Positions 30,390 to 40,106 of a stretch of DNA of 64,000 nt are shown here, in pieces. This stretch comes from Flavobacterium sasangense DSM 21067 (GTDB lineage: Bacteria; Bacteroidota; Bacteroidia; Flavobacteriales; Flavobacteriaceae): NCBI RefSeq assembly GCF_000686885.1, contig NZ_JMLU01000007.1, positions 1-64,000 of the forward strand, read 5' to 3'. Under the pieces are notes generated by a model. The model searched no databases. It saw only the letters and a list, made by a program, of their open reading frames with translations, and was not told where the DNA came from. Within the stretch, counting starts at the first letter, position 1. Each line of letters starts with the position of its first letter. The position numbers and the translations under genes were made by a program.

Positions 30390-31985
30390 ATGAAGAGAAT
30401 TTTTAGACCGCTTTATTTAAGTTTAGCTTTTGCATTCGCATTAGCAAGCTGCGGAACTCAGCAAATGGTTTCAACTCCGGTTGAAAATATTGATAACTTA
30501 CCCTTAAAAACTACTCCAGTCGCAGAAAAAGATTTGCAACGTTGGAGTCATTTAGATTTAGTAAAAGATACACTTCCTGGAATGAGTGTTGATAAGGCTT
30601 ACGCTGAATTATTAAAAGGGAAAAAAGGGAAAAAAGTCATTGTTGGAATCGTAGATTCAGGTGTTGATATCAACCATGAAGATTTAAAAGCGGTTATTTG
30701 GACCAATCCAAAAGAAATTGCAGGTAACGGAATTGACGATGACAAAAACGGTTATATCGACGATATTCACGGATGGAATTTCTTAGGAAATGCTGTTCAT
30801 GAGCAATTAGAAATGACACGTATCGTTAAAAAAGGTCCTGGAACTCCTGAATATGACAAAGCAAAAACAGAATTAGCAGAAGAATTAAAAGGAATTCAAC
30901 CTCAAAAACAACAATTAGATTTCATTCTAAATGCTGAAAAAGCCTTAGTGGGCTATTTCAAAAAGAGTGATTTTACATTAGAAGAAGTAAAAGCAATTCC
31001 TGCAACAGAAACTTCATTATCTCAAGCTAAAGCTGTTTTTACACAAGTTTTAAGTAATAGCACAAAAGCGGATTTTGATAAACAAATTGAAGAATTCAAA
31101 GATTATATCTACGGACAAGTTAACTACAACTTAAACGTTGATTTTGATGGAAGAAAAATCGTTGGTGACAATCCAGATGATTTAAAAGATACTAAATACG
31201 GAAACAACAACGTAGTAGGTCCAGAACCAAAAGAAGCAAAACACGGAACGCACGTAGCTGGAATTGTAGCGCAAGTTAGAGGCAATAATAAAGGTGGTGA
31301 TGGTGTTACGAATAATGCTGAAATCATGGCGTTAAGAGCTGTTCCAAATGGAGACGAATATGACAAAGATATTGCGTTGGCTATTCGCTATGCTGCAGAT
31401 AATGGTGCGAAAGTAATCAATGGTTCTTTTGGAAAATACTATTCACAACACAAAGAATGGGTTATGGACGCTATTAAATATGCTGAATCTAAAGATGTGT
31501 TAGTAGTTATCGCTGCTGGAAACGAATCTTATGATTTAGATGTTACGAACAAATATCCAAACGACACTTACGATGGAAGTCCAGAATTCGCTAAAAACGT
31601 ATTAATCATTGGAGCACTTTCTCCATCTTACGGAACTAAAATGGTAGCAAGTTTTTCTAACTACGGAAAAAACAATGTAGATATTTATGCTCCAGGAGAT
31701 AAAATTTATGCTACTACTCCATTAAATACGTATGAATATTTACAAGGAACTTCAATGGCTTCTCCTAACGTAGCTGGTGTTGCAACATTAATTCGTTCTT
31801 ACTATCCAAGTTTAACTGCAGTTCAAGTAAAGCAAATCATCATGGAAAGCGGAACACCATTAAAAAACACAGTTACAATTGGTGAAGATAAGCATAAAGC
31901 AAACTTTGCAGACGCTTCTAAATCTGGAAGAATTGTAAACGCTTACAACGCTTTAGTTTTAGCGGCTAAAATGGCGAAAAAATAA
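30390..31985 (+). CDS. Subtilisin-like (S8) peptidase lipoprotein
   Basis: The 531-residue protein has lipobox ALASC (Cys21). The catalytic triad is Asp89 (IVDSGVD), His285 (KHGTHVAG) and Ser455 (GTSMASP), with oxyanion Asn378 (AAGNES). A charged, helical insert of roughly 120 residues (about 133-250) lies between the Asp and His motifs, longer than in classical subtilisins. There is no T9SS sorting domain, so it is probably anchored in the envelope facing the periplasm or outside. It may degrade or process envelope proteins. A terminator follows. Confidence 0.9.
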   Translation: MKRIFRPLYLSLAFAFALASCGTQQMVSTPVENIDNLPLKTTPVAEKDLQRWSHLDLVKDTLPGMSVDKAYAELLKGKKGKKVIVGIVDSGVDINHEDLKAVIWTNPKEIAGNGIDDDKNGYIDDIHGWNFLGNAVHEQLEMTRIVKKGPGTPEYDKAKTELAEELKGIQPQKQQLDFILNAEKALVGYFKKSDFTLEEVKAIPATETSLSQAKAVFTQVLSNSTKADFDKQIEEFKDYIYGQVNYNLNVDFDGRKIVGDNPDDLKDTKYGNNNVVGPEPKEAKHGTHVAGIVAQVRGNNKGGDGVTNNAEIMALRAVPNGDEYDKDIALAIRYAADNGAKVINGSFGKYYSQHKEWVMDAIKYAESKDVLVVIAAGNESYDLDVTNKYPNDTYDGSPEFAKNVLIIGALSPSYGTKMVASFSNYGKNNVDIYAPGDKIYATTPLNTYEYLQGTSMASPNVAGVATLIRSYYPSLTAVQVKQIIMESGTPLKNTVTIGEDKHKANFADASKSGRIVNAYNALVLAAKMAKK

Positions 31986-32013
31986 TTTGTAAATTCATTT
32001 AATCTAAATAATT

Positions 32014-32045
32014 CCTACAAGGTCGCAAAAGCCTTGTAGGTTTTC
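32014..32045 (+). terminator. Rho-independent terminator
   Basis: CCTACAAGG (32014-32022) pairs with CCTTGTAGG (32032-32040), followed by T residues. Located after the S8 peptidase gene. Confidence 0.8.
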
Positions 32046-32060
32046 TTTTAAAAAGCAACT

Positions 32061-33941
32061 ATGAAAAAATTTCTTTTTTTAAGTCTCTTCCCAATCTTAG
32101 CATTGGCACAAAACAATCCAAATCCAGGGTATTGGCAACAACATGTTGACTATAAAATGGAGGTGAATATGGATGTGAAAAAATTCCAATACAAAGGAAA
32201 ACAGGAAATTGTGTACACAAATAATTCACCTGACACCTTACACAAAGTTTTCTATCATTTGTACAACAATGCGTTTCAACCAGAAAGCGAAATGGATGCC
32301 AGACTTCAAGCTATTTCTGACCCTGATAAGCGAATGGTGAAAACGTTCAAAAAAGAAGGAAAAGAGGTTAAAGAAAGTAGAATTAGTACTTTAAAACCAA
32401 ATGAAATTGGGTATTTAAACATCGCTAATTTTAAACAAGATGGAGTTTCTGCAACCACAAAAGTAGTAGGAACTATTTTAGAAGTTACTTTAGTAAAACC
32501 TATTTTACCTAAACAAAAAACAACTCTTTCATTAGATTTTGATGGACAAGTGCCGTTGCAAATTCGTCGTTCAGGAAGATTGTCTGAAGAAGGCGTTGCT
32601 TTATCAATGACCCAATGGTATCCAAAATTATGTGAATACGATTTTGAAGGATGGCACGCTAATCCATATATAGCAAGAGAATTTCATGGTGTTTGGGGAA
32701 ATTTTGATGTAAAAATCACAATTGACAAAGCCTACACGATTGGTGGAACGGGTTATTTACAAAACAAAAACGAAATTGGGCATGGATATCAAGATGCTGG
32801 CGTGCAAGTTGTTTATCCAAAGAAAACCAAAACTTTGACTTGGCATTTTTATGCGCCAAACGTACATGATTTTGCTTGGGGAGCGGATAACGAGTTCATT
32901 CACGACATGATTTTAGGTCCAAATAATGTGGAATTGCATTTCTTGTACAAAAACAAGAAAGAAAATTTAGAAAATTGGAAAAAAATGCAACCTAAAACTG
33001 CGGAATTATTAGCGTTTTTTAATGAAAATGTTGGACAATATCCATACAAACAATATTCTGTAATCCAAGGCGGTGATGGTGGAATGGAATATGGCATGTG
33101 TACTTTAATTACAGGAAATAGAGCATTTGGAAGTTTAGTTGGTGTAACCGCTCATGAAATGGCGCATTCTTGGTTCCAATTTGTATTAGCAACTAACGAA
33201 ACCAAACACGAATGGATGGATGAAGGATTTACTTCATACATTTCTAACTTGGCGATGAACAAGGTATTGCCTCCAAAAAAACCTGAAGTTCCTTATGAAG
33301 ATGCATATAACAATTACATTTATTTAGCCAAATCAGGTAAAGAACAACCGCTTTCTACACACGCTGACCGTTACGATATCAATATGGCGTACGGAATTTC
33401 AGCATACAGTAAAGGAGAAGTATTTTTAGTACAATTGGGTTATTTAATTGGGCAAGAAAACCTCAACAAAACCATCAAACGTTATTACAACGACTATAAA
33501 TTCACGCACCCAACTCCAAATGATATTAAGCGTGTGGCGGAAAAAGTTTCAGGTGCTAATTTAGATTGGTATTTGTTAGATTGGACATTAACCACCAACA
33601 CGATTGACTACAGCATCAAAGAAGTTTCTGAAGCCAATGCAGCCAATACTAAAGTAGTTTTTGAAAGAAAAGGCAGAATGCCAATGCCTTTAGACGTTAT
33701 GGTAGAATATACCGATGGAACCAAAGAATTCTTCTACATTCCAAATACGTTAATGCGTTGGGAAAAACCAAATCCATATGCAGGAATTAAAGGAAATGTT
33801 TTGAAAGGTTGGGATTGGGCTTATCCAACGTTCACTTTTGAAATTGCAAAACCAAAAGATAAAATTAAATCCATCACCATTGACCCAGAAAATATGATGG
33901 CAGATGTGAATAAAGAAGATAATATTTTTCCGAAAAAATAA
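32061..33941 (+). CDS. M1-family metallopeptidase, exported
   Basis: The 626-residue protein has a signal peptide (ending ALAQ), a beta-rich N-terminal domain and a gluzincin catalytic domain. Zinc ligands are His365 and His369 in HEMAHSW plus Glu388 in DEGFTSY, with the spacing expected for M1 enzymes. The aminopeptidase GxMEN-type motif appears as GGMEYG near 345. M1 enzymes remove N-terminal residues from peptides. With the S8 peptidase upstream it suggests extracytoplasmic protein breakdown, but the terminator between them argues for separate transcripts. Confidence 0.9.
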   Translation: MKKFLFLSLFPILALAQNNPNPGYWQQHVDYKMEVNMDVKKFQYKGKQEIVYTNNSPDTLHKVFYHLYNNAFQPESEMDARLQAISDPDKRMVKTFKKEGKEVKESRISTLKPNEIGYLNIANFKQDGVSATTKVVGTILEVTLVKPILPKQKTTLSLDFDGQVPLQIRRSGRLSEEGVALSMTQWYPKLCEYDFEGWHANPYIAREFHGVWGNFDVKITIDKAYTIGGTGYLQNKNEIGHGYQDAGVQVVYPKKTKTLTWHFYAPNVHDFAWGADNEFIHDMILGPNNVELHFLYKNKKENLENWKKMQPKTAELLAFFNENVGQYPYKQYSVIQGGDGGMEYGMCTLITGNRAFGSLVGVTAHEMAHSWFQFVLATNETKHEWMDEGFTSYISNLAMNKVLPPKKPEVPYEDAYNNYIYLAKSGKEQPLSTHADRYDINMAYGISAYSKGEVFLVQLGYLIGQENLNKTIKRYYNDYKFTHPTPNDIKRVAEKVSGANLDWYLLDWTLTTNTIDYSIKEVSEANAANTKVVFERKGRMPMPLDVMVEYTDGTKEFFYIPNTLMRWEKPNPYAGIKGNVLKGWDWAYPTFTFEIAKPKDKIKSITIDPENMMADVNKEDNIFPKK

Positions 33942-33946
33942 AATTT

Positions 33947-33972
33947 AAAGCGACTTTCAAGTCGCTTTTTTT
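33947..33972 (+). terminator. Rho-independent terminator
   Basis: AAAGCGACTT pairs with AAGTCGCTTT, followed by a T run. Located after the M1 peptidase gene. Confidence 0.85.
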
Positions 33973-34089
33973 ATGTTGATTTTGAATAATTGAGATGATA
34001 ATTATCATGATTTACGTGTTTGGTCTTTCGTAATTTTAATGTGCTAAAAATGCAGTTAAAATTAGTTATTCATTTAAACACATAAAGTC

Positions 34090-36210
34090 ATGAGCATTGC
34101 AACCAAAGACATTAGAAACGTGGTATTTCTTGGGCATTCAGGATCAGGAAAGACCACTTTTATCGAGACCATGTTATTTGAAAGTGGAGCAATTCCACGC
34201 CGTGGTTCGGTAGAAAATCACAATACCATTTCGGATTTTACCGATTTAGAACACGAAAGAGAAAACACCTTATACAGCCACTTAATGCACGTTAAATGGC
34301 ACAACAACAAAATCAACATCATTGACACTCCGGGTTTCGACGATTTTATTGGTGAAGTAGTTTCTTCCCTTAAAGTTTCCGATACCGCTGTAATTCTATT
34401 GAATGCGGCTTCTGGTGTAGAAGTGGGAACGGAAATCGTTTGGGAATACGTTCAAAATTATCAAACACCTGCTTTTTTTGTCATCAACCAAATGGATCAA
34501 CCGAAAGCAGATTTCGAAACTACTTTGGAACAAGCGGTGAATCGTTTCGGAAACAAAGTGATTCCGATTCAATATCCTTACAATTCAGGTGAAAAATTCA
34601 ATAGTATTATTGATGTACTTCGCATGACGATGTATGTTTTCCCAGAAAATGGTGGAAAACCTGAAAAAATGCCTATTCCTACATCTGAATTAGAAAAAGC
34701 AAATGCGCTTCATAACGCCTTAGTAGAAGCGGCTGCAGAAAACGAAGAAGGTTTGATGGAAAAATACTTCGAAAAAGGAAATTTAGACGAAACCGAATTA
34801 GCAAAAGGATTAACTATTGCGCTTGCTAACCAACAAATATTTCCTGTTTTCTGTGCTTCTGGATTAAAAGATATGGGAAGTGGAAGAATCATGGGATTCA
34901 TCGATGATATTGCGCCATCTCCAGCAGATAGACCAGCAAAAAAACTAGAAAATGGTGGCGAATTAAAATGCGATGCTTCTGACAAAACCACGATTTTCAT
35001 TTACAAAACGCTTTCAGAACCTCAAGTGGGAATGGTTTCCTATTTCAAAGTGCTTTCGGGCGAATTGAATGCTGGTGATGAATTGGTAAATGCCGATAAC
35101 GGAGAAACCGAACGCTTAACCCAATTATTCGTAGCAGAGGGAAAACAAAGAACTTCCATTGATAAATTAGTCGCTGGTGATTTAGGAGTTACCGTTCGAT
35201 TGAAATACGGACATTCCAACAATACGTTGAATGCAAAAGGTGTGGAAAGAAAAGTTAGAAAAATGCAATTTCCAGAAAGTCGCATCAGAAAAGCGGTTAC
35301 AACTGCTAATCTAGCCGATATGGAAAAAATGATTAAAGCCTTACATCAAATCGAAGAAGAAGATTTAACTTTCAAAGTAGAGCAATCTTCGGAACTTAAA
35401 CAAACCATAGTGTATGGTCAAGGGCAATTGCATTTGGATTTAATCAAACATCGTATCGAAAGCGAAAACAACATCGAAATTATTTTTGAAGAACCAAAAG
35501 TGCCGTATCGCGAAACCATAACTAAAGCTGCTAAAGCAGAATATCGTCATAAAAAACAAAGTGGTGGTGCTGGGCAATTTGGAGAAGTTCATTTAACTAT
35601 TGAGCCATATTACGATGATATGCCAGAACCACAAGGTGTAAACGTTCGAAACAAAGAAATTGAAGAATTGCCTTGGGGCGGAAAATTTGCCTTCTATTGG
35701 TGTATTGTGGGTGGTGCTATCGACAATCGATATGCCACAGCCATTAAAAAAGGAATCATGCAATCCATGACCGAAGGTCCATTAACGGGTTCTAATTGTC
35801 AAAACATTCGCGTTTGTATTTACGATGGTAAAATGCATGCAGTAGATAGTAATGATATCTCGTTCCAATTGGCCGCTTCTCATGCATTTAAAGAAGCTTT
35901 TAATGAAGCAAGACCTCAACTTTTAGAGCCTTACTATCAGCTTGAAGTACTTTGCGAAGATGCTTACACTGGTGACGTCATGGGCGATTTACAAACCCGA
36001 AGAGCCATCATTCAAGGAATGGATACCGATGGTCATTATCAAAAAATTATTTCCGAAGTGCCGCTAGCCGAACTCAAAGATTATGGTTCTACACTTCGTT
36101 CTTTAACACAAGGAAAAGCAAAATTCAAATTGGAATTTAGTTCTTATCAACTGGTTCCTCCTCATGTTCAGGAAAGTTTAGTTATAAGCAATGCGGTTTT
36201 ATCTGAATAA
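34090..36210 (+). CDS. EF-G2-like translation elongation factor
   Basis: The 706-residue protein has the five-domain EF-G layout, but its G domain differs from canonical EF-G. G1 is GHSGSGKTT, the switch I end is RENTL instead of RGITI, G3 is DTPGF instead of DTPGH, and G4 is NQMD. The histidine that activates water in EF-G and EF-Tu is therefore a phenylalanine. Domain IV keeps the GGAGQFGEV segment near 495. This matches the EF-G2 (FusA2-like) group rather than the essential fusA product; a Bacteroides EF-G2 has been reported to promote translocation with little or no GTP hydrolysis. Whether that holds here is inference. Single gene with its own terminator. Confidence 0.85.
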   Translation: MSIATKDIRNVVFLGHSGSGKTTFIETMLFESGAIPRRGSVENHNTISDFTDLEHERENTLYSHLMHVKWHNNKINIIDTPGFDDFIGEVVSSLKVSDTAVILLNAASGVEVGTEIVWEYVQNYQTPAFFVINQMDQPKADFETTLEQAVNRFGNKVIPIQYPYNSGEKFNSIIDVLRMTMYVFPENGGKPEKMPIPTSELEKANALHNALVEAAAENEEGLMEKYFEKGNLDETELAKGLTIALANQQIFPVFCASGLKDMGSGRIMGFIDDIAPSPADRPAKKLENGGELKCDASDKTTIFIYKTLSEPQVGMVSYFKVLSGELNAGDELVNADNGETERLTQLFVAEGKQRTSIDKLVAGDLGVTVRLKYGHSNNTLNAKGVERKVRKMQFPESRIRKAVTTANLADMEKMIKALHQIEEEDLTFKVEQSSELKQTIVYGQGQLHLDLIKHRIESENNIEIIFEEPKVPYRETITKAAKAEYRHKKQSGGAGQFGEVHLTIEPYYDDMPEPQGVNVRNKEIEELPWGGKFAFYWCIVGGAIDNRYATAIKKGIMQSMTEGPLTGSNCQNIRVCIYDGKMHAVDSNDISFQLAASHAFKEAFNEARPQLLEPYYQLEVLCEDAYTGDVMGDLQTRRAIIQGMDTDGHYQKIISEVPLAELKDYGSTLRSLTQGKAKFKLEFSSYQLVPPHVQESLVISNAVLSE

Positions 36211-36230
36211 GGAATGGATTTTGTATTTAG

Positions 36231-36263
36231 AAAAGCTTCTTCGGTTTGAGGAAGCTTTTTTTA
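36231..36263 (+). terminator. Rho-independent terminator
   Basis: AAAGCTTC pairs with GAAGCTTT around a TTCGG-containing loop, followed by a T run. Located after the EF-G2-like gene. Confidence 0.8.
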
Positions 36264-36347
36264 TGCTTATTTTTGTAGGCTTAAAAATAAAACTACAAAA
36301 TAAAAAATATACTACTGATTATTAGTAAATTAGTATAAAAATAAAAG

Positions 36348-37037
36348 GTGGAAATCTTAGATAAAAATAAAACGGTATCCCAATTAACAATACTATACAT
36401 TTTAGTGGTTGTTGCCTTTTCATTTTTAAATCTGAAATCATTTCCCGTTCTTGAATTCCTGTTAGGTAGTATTCGAATTCCGATTCTTATTTTGATGTAT
36501 TTTCTTGCTTCCAAAATCAAAAGTACGCTTTATTTTAGTGCTTTAATTTTGTTCTTTTTTGCCTATTTATTCTTTAGGGAAAATACGCCTTTTTTTAATT
36601 TTATTGGAGCTATCATTTCTCTTGCTTATCGGATTTTAATCTTTATCATCGTTTATAAAAGTATCGAAAATAAAAATTGGTTAGCGATAGTGTTGGCTTC
36701 CATTCCGTTCTTTTTTATCTATTTGTATGCGTTACTTTTGATAGAAAAAGAAGTGAAAATGGATTTTTATCCATGGGTTATAAATGGCTTTTTAACTTCT
36801 TTCATTGGCGGAATGGCAACTTTCAATTTCCTTTTTCAAGACAAAAAACGATTGTATTGGTTATTCATAAGCGCTATTTTATTTGTGATTCAAATCGGCG
36901 TGTTTTTAATCAACAAATATTATTTTCCTGATGAAATTTTAAGAACACTAACCATAATTTTATTTGGAATTTCCAACTTCACTTTTTACAAATTTGTGAT
37001 TCTAAAAGAAGAATTAAAACTTAAATACACATCTTAA
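36348..37037 (+). CDS. Integral membrane protein of unknown function
   Basis: The 229-residue protein begins with GTG at 36348, preceded by an AAAAG stretch; no ATG occurs until well into the membrane region. It has about seven or eight transmembrane segments (for example LTILYILVVVAFSFLNL, SALILFFFAYLF, WLAIVLASIPFFFIYLYALLL, ILFVIQIGVFLI). No motif is recognised. It lies 24 bp upstream of rnpA, but rnpA has its own -7 element overlapping this gap. Confidence 0.6.
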   Translation: MEILDKNKTVSQLTILYILVVVAFSFLNLKSFPVLEFLLGSIRIPILILMYFLASKIKSTLYFSALILFFFAYLFFRENTPFFNFIGAIISLAYRILIFIIVYKSIENKNWLAIVLASIPFFFIYLYALLLIEKEVKMDFYPWVINGFLTSFIGGMATFNFLFQDKKRLYWLFISAILFVIQIGVFLINKYYFPDEILRTLTIILFGISNFTFYKFVILKEELKLKYTS

Positions 37038-37049
37038 TTTAAAGTTTTC

Positions 37050-37057
37050 TAACTTTG
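37050..37057 (+). promoter_or_regulatory. Candidate -7 element TAACTTTG for rnpA
   Basis: Exact TAnnTTTG match only 4 nt upstream of the rnpA ATG at 37062, implying a leaderless or very short-leader transcript, as for the toxin gene at 7674. Confidence 0.45.
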
Positions 37058-37061
37058 CTTC

Positions 37062-37433
37062 ATGAAATTCACTTATCCCAAACACGAAAAATTAAAAAGC
37101 AAAACTACGATTGACTTGTTGTTTTCGGAAGGGAAATCAGTTTCAAAATACCCGTTGCGTTTGGTTTATGTTGAAAATACAGAGCCTAATGCGGAACTGA
37201 TTAAAATGGGTGTTTCCGTTTCTAAAAAATACTTCAAAAAAGCGGTCGACCGTAATTATTTCAAGCGTGTTTTGCGCGAAACCTATCGTTTAAACAAGCA
37301 TCTTTTGATTGATTATTTAGAAAAACCGCATGCGTTTATGTTTTTTTATCAAACAAAAGAGCGTCTTTCTTATCAAGAAATCGAAGAGAAAACCATCCAA
37401 CTTTTTCAAAAATTCAACGAAAGGCAGAAGTAA
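37062..37433 (+). CDS. rnpA: Ribonuclease P protein component
   Basis: The 123-residue basic protein has the RnpA core KMGVSVSKKYFKKAVDRNYF followed by KRVLRE near 67-75, equivalent to the RNR box (usually AVxRNxxKRxxRE). It binds RNase P RNA for 5' maturation of tRNAs. Unlike in many bacteria it is not next to rpmH or dnaA here; a membrane-protein gene and an S41 protease flank it. Confidence 0.93.
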   Translation: MKFTYPKHEKLKSKTTIDLLFSEGKSVSKYPLRLVYVENTEPNAELIKMGVSVSKKYFKKAVDRNYFKRVLRETYRLNKHLLIDYLEKPHAFMFFYQTKERLSYQEIEEKTIQLFQKFNERQK

Positions 37434-37504
37434 ATTGCACTTTTGGTTTAATTTTTGCTCAAGATTCTTTACTTTCGTAAACTGGTATAATTCAATACTT
37501 CAAC

Positions 37505-39139
37505 ATGAAAAAATATTTCAGAGGAAAAATAATCATTCCTGTTCTGGCAGCGGGTTTCTTATTTGTGGGTGTTAGTTTCAAGAACGACTTTTTTGAAATT
37601 GCCAAGCAAATTGAAATCTTTACTGGACTTTTCAAAACCGTTAACCAAAATTACGTGGACGAAACCAATCCGGGTGAAATGATGGATAACGCCATAAAAA
37701 ACATGTTGAAAGAATTAGATCCGTACACGGTTTTCTTCAACGAACAAGATGTTTTAAAATTCAAAATCAACAATACGGGCGAATACACAGGCATAGGTGC
37801 CATGGTGCAACGCAAAGAAGGCAAAGTTTTTCTAAAAGAAATTTACAAAGGGTTTCCAGCCGATAAAGCCGGATTAAAAGCAGGTGATGAGGTAATTCAA
37901 ATAGGCGATATCAGCCTAAAAGAATACAAAGAAGACGCTTCGCAATTGTTTCGTGGTGCAAAAAATACGAAAGTTGAAATTCAATATATTCGTCAAGGAA
38001 AAACCCAAAATGCAACGATTGTTTTAGACGATGTTGAAATAAAAGCCGTTCCGTTTTTCTCGCTTTTAAAAGACAATACGGGTTATATCGTTTTAACGAA
38101 ATTCACTGAAAAAGCGAGCTTTGAAACCAAAGCCGCTTTGTTAGAGCTTAAAAAACAAGGAGCAACCAAAATAATTTTAGATTTAAGAGGGAATCCAGGT
38201 GGTTTATTGCACGAAGCGGTAAACATTTGCAATCTTTTTGTACCTAAAAACGAGTTAATTGTTACGACAAAATCGAAAAACCCAAAACACAATTTAGAAT
38301 ATCGCACTAAAAACGAACCTATCGATTTAGAAATTCCGATTGCAGTTATTGTAGATGGAAAAAGTGCTTCGGCTTCTGAAATTGTTGCGGGTGCGATTCA
38401 AGATTTGGATAGAGGAGTGATTTTAGGAACTAGAAGTTTTGGAAAAGGATTGGTACAACGTCCACTAGATTTGTCTTACGGAACACAAGTAAAAGTTACG
38501 ATTTCAAGATATTACACCCCTTCTGGAAGATGTATTCAGGCTTTAGACTATTCTAAAAAAGACGCAAACGGAAAAGCTATCAAAAAATCTCAAGATGAAT
38601 TCAATGCTTTTAAAACCAAAGCAGGAAGAACCGTTTATGATGGCGGTGGTGTTTTACCAGATATAGAAATTGAAGAAACAAAAATGGCAACCATTACGGA
38701 TGCTGTAGTTAAAACAGATGCAATTTTTAACTTTGCTACGCAATGGTATTTTAAAAACCCAACCGTTTCAGGAATTCCTACCATTTCAGATGCTGATTTT
38801 ATTGCTTTTAAAGCGTTTTTAAAGCAAGAGAAGATCAGTTTAGATACCGAAACTAACAAAGCACTTAAAAACGTGCTTGAAACCGCTAAAAAAGAAAAAA
38901 TAGACACTCAAATTTCAAATGAATACAAACAATTAGAGTTGGCTATAGAGAAAAATCAGGAAATAGAATTGGACAAAAACAAGAACCAAATCAAAAAACT
39001 GATTCAGGAAGATTTAATTACACGTTACCAATATCGCGAAGGTTTATATCAATTTTACACAAAAGAAAACTTAGAAATTGAAAAAGCCATTGCTTTATTA
39101 AATAATCAAACGCAATACAAATCAATATTAAAAAAATAA
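37505..39139 (+). CDS. S41 (C-terminal processing) peptidase
   Basis: The 544-residue protein has an N-terminal signal or anchor segment (IIIPVLAAGFLFVGVSF), a PDZ domain at about 90-165 and an S41 catalytic domain. The nucleophile Ser lies in KSASASEIVAG near 288 and the catalytic Lys in FGKGLVQ near 315. Tail-specific proteases of this kind trim or degrade periplasmic proteins. A C-terminal extension of about 120 residues (ITDAVVKTDAIFNFATQWYF onward) is typical of Bacteroidota members. An OmpA-domain gene follows one base after the stop, so the two are co-expressed. Confidence 0.92.
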   Translation: MKKYFRGKIIIPVLAAGFLFVGVSFKNDFFEIAKQIEIFTGLFKTVNQNYVDETNPGEMMDNAIKNMLKELDPYTVFFNEQDVLKFKINNTGEYTGIGAMVQRKEGKVFLKEIYKGFPADKAGLKAGDEVIQIGDISLKEYKEDASQLFRGAKNTKVEIQYIRQGKTQNATIVLDDVEIKAVPFFSLLKDNTGYIVLTKFTEKASFETKAALLELKKQGATKIILDLRGNPGGLLHEAVNICNLFVPKNELIVTTKSKNPKHNLEYRTKNEPIDLEIPIAVIVDGKSASASEIVAGAIQDLDRGVILGTRSFGKGLVQRPLDLSYGTQVKVTISRYYTPSGRCIQALDYSKKDANGKAIKKSQDEFNAFKTKAGRTVYDGGGVLPDIEIEETKMATITDAVVKTDAIFNFATQWYFKNPTVSGIPTISDADFIAFKAFLKQEKISLDTETNKALKNVLETAKKEKIDTQISNEYKQLELAIEKNQEIELDKNKNQIKKLIQEDLITRYQYREGLYQFYTKENLEIEKAIALLNNQTQYKSILKK

Positions 39140-39140
39140 G

Positions 39141-39995
39141 ATGACACGTTTATTTTCCCTACTATTTTTACTTTTTTCATTAGTAACTTTTGCTCAAGAA
39201 GATGAGGAAGTACACTCAATATTCTTTGAATTTGACAAATACAATTTAAAAGAAGAGCAAGCGAATGCCGTGGTAGCTTTCGTTAGCAAAATTGATACTA
39301 CGCGCATCGAATCCGTTCAAATTTTTGGCTATTGTGATGATCGTGGTAAAGATGCTTACAATTATACTTTATCTACCAATAGAGCTAATACCGTTAAAGA
39401 TAAACTGATTGAAAAAGGAATTAAAAGTAAAATTATCATTACGTTGGAAGGAAAAGGTAGAATCATGCTTGACGAAGACATGCAAACCAATGTTCCAGAA
39501 GCCCGTTCTAAAAACCGAAGAGTAGACGTAGTAGTAAACTTCAAACCTGTTGTAATTGAAGATTTAAAAATTCCTGGGATTTACAGTACAATTAAAAAAG
39601 ACCGAATTGTAGGCGATAGAATATACCTTGACCACGTTTTATTTGAAAGAGGCAGTAGCCAATTAACCTACAAAGCCAAGAAAGAATTAGACCGAATTGC
39701 TTTAGAATTACACAAATACAAAAATATTCATTTCGAAATTCAAGGACATGTTTGTTGCACCCCAACTTTTCAAAAAGAAGCCATTGATCGCGACACCAAA
39801 AAACGTGAATTATCTACCAATCGTGCTAAACGAGTATACAATTACTTTTTGATGAAACGCATCAGTAAAACCCGTATGACGTATAAAGGATATGGCAATA
39901 CGCAATCCTTAAAAAAAGGTAGTACTTTAGACCGAAGAGTAGAGCTTTTAATTACTAAAAATGAGGTAACTCCTACAGAGCAAACTAAAAAGTAA
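39141..39995 (+). CDS. Exported protein with two OmpA-like domains
   Basis: The 284-residue protein has a signal peptide (ending TFAQ). Two OmpA-type peptidoglycan-binding domains lie in tandem: one at about 22-130 (IFFEFDKYNLKEEQANAV, GYCDDRGKDAYNYTLSTNRA, SKNRRVDVVV) and a second at about 160-275 (ERGSSQLTYKAKKELDRIA, TNRAKRVYNYF, GYGNTQSLKKG, DRRVELLI). No barrel precedes them. Double OmpA domains without a barrel could crosslink or measure the cell wall. It is coupled to the S41 protease gene by a 1-bp gap. Confidence 0.82.
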   Translation: MTRLFSLLFLLFSLVTFAQEDEEVHSIFFEFDKYNLKEEQANAVVAFVSKIDTTRIESVQIFGYCDDRGKDAYNYTLSTNRANTVKDKLIEKGIKSKIIITLEGKGRIMLDEDMQTNVPEARSKNRRVDVVVNFKPVVIEDLKIPGIYSTIKKDRIVGDRIYLDHVLFERGSSQLTYKAKKELDRIALELHKYKNIHFEIQGHVCCTPTFQKEAIDRDTKKRELSTNRAKRVYNYFLMKRISKTRMTYKGYGNTQSLKKGSTLDRRVELLITKNEVTPTEQTKK

Positions 39996-40000
39996 TTACG

Positions 40001-40041
40001 TTTTAACATAAAGTATGGTTTTTATATACATTATGTTAAAA
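40001..40041. terminator. Terminator-like hairpin after the OmpA-domain gene
   Basis: TTTTAACATAA (40001-40011) is perfectly inverted at 40031-40041. AT-rich stem without a strong T run, so moderate support. Confidence 0.5.
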
Positions 40042-40106
40042 ATCACTAAGGTGCTTTTTTTATTAAAAACTTTTAATAATTTGCTTATCAATATAAGCCA
40101 TTTATT

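Noticed and set aside
37062..37433. rnpA as a sign that the replication origin is here
   Set aside because: No dnaA, rpmH or yidC beside it; the parS sites near 60 kb are the better positional clue.
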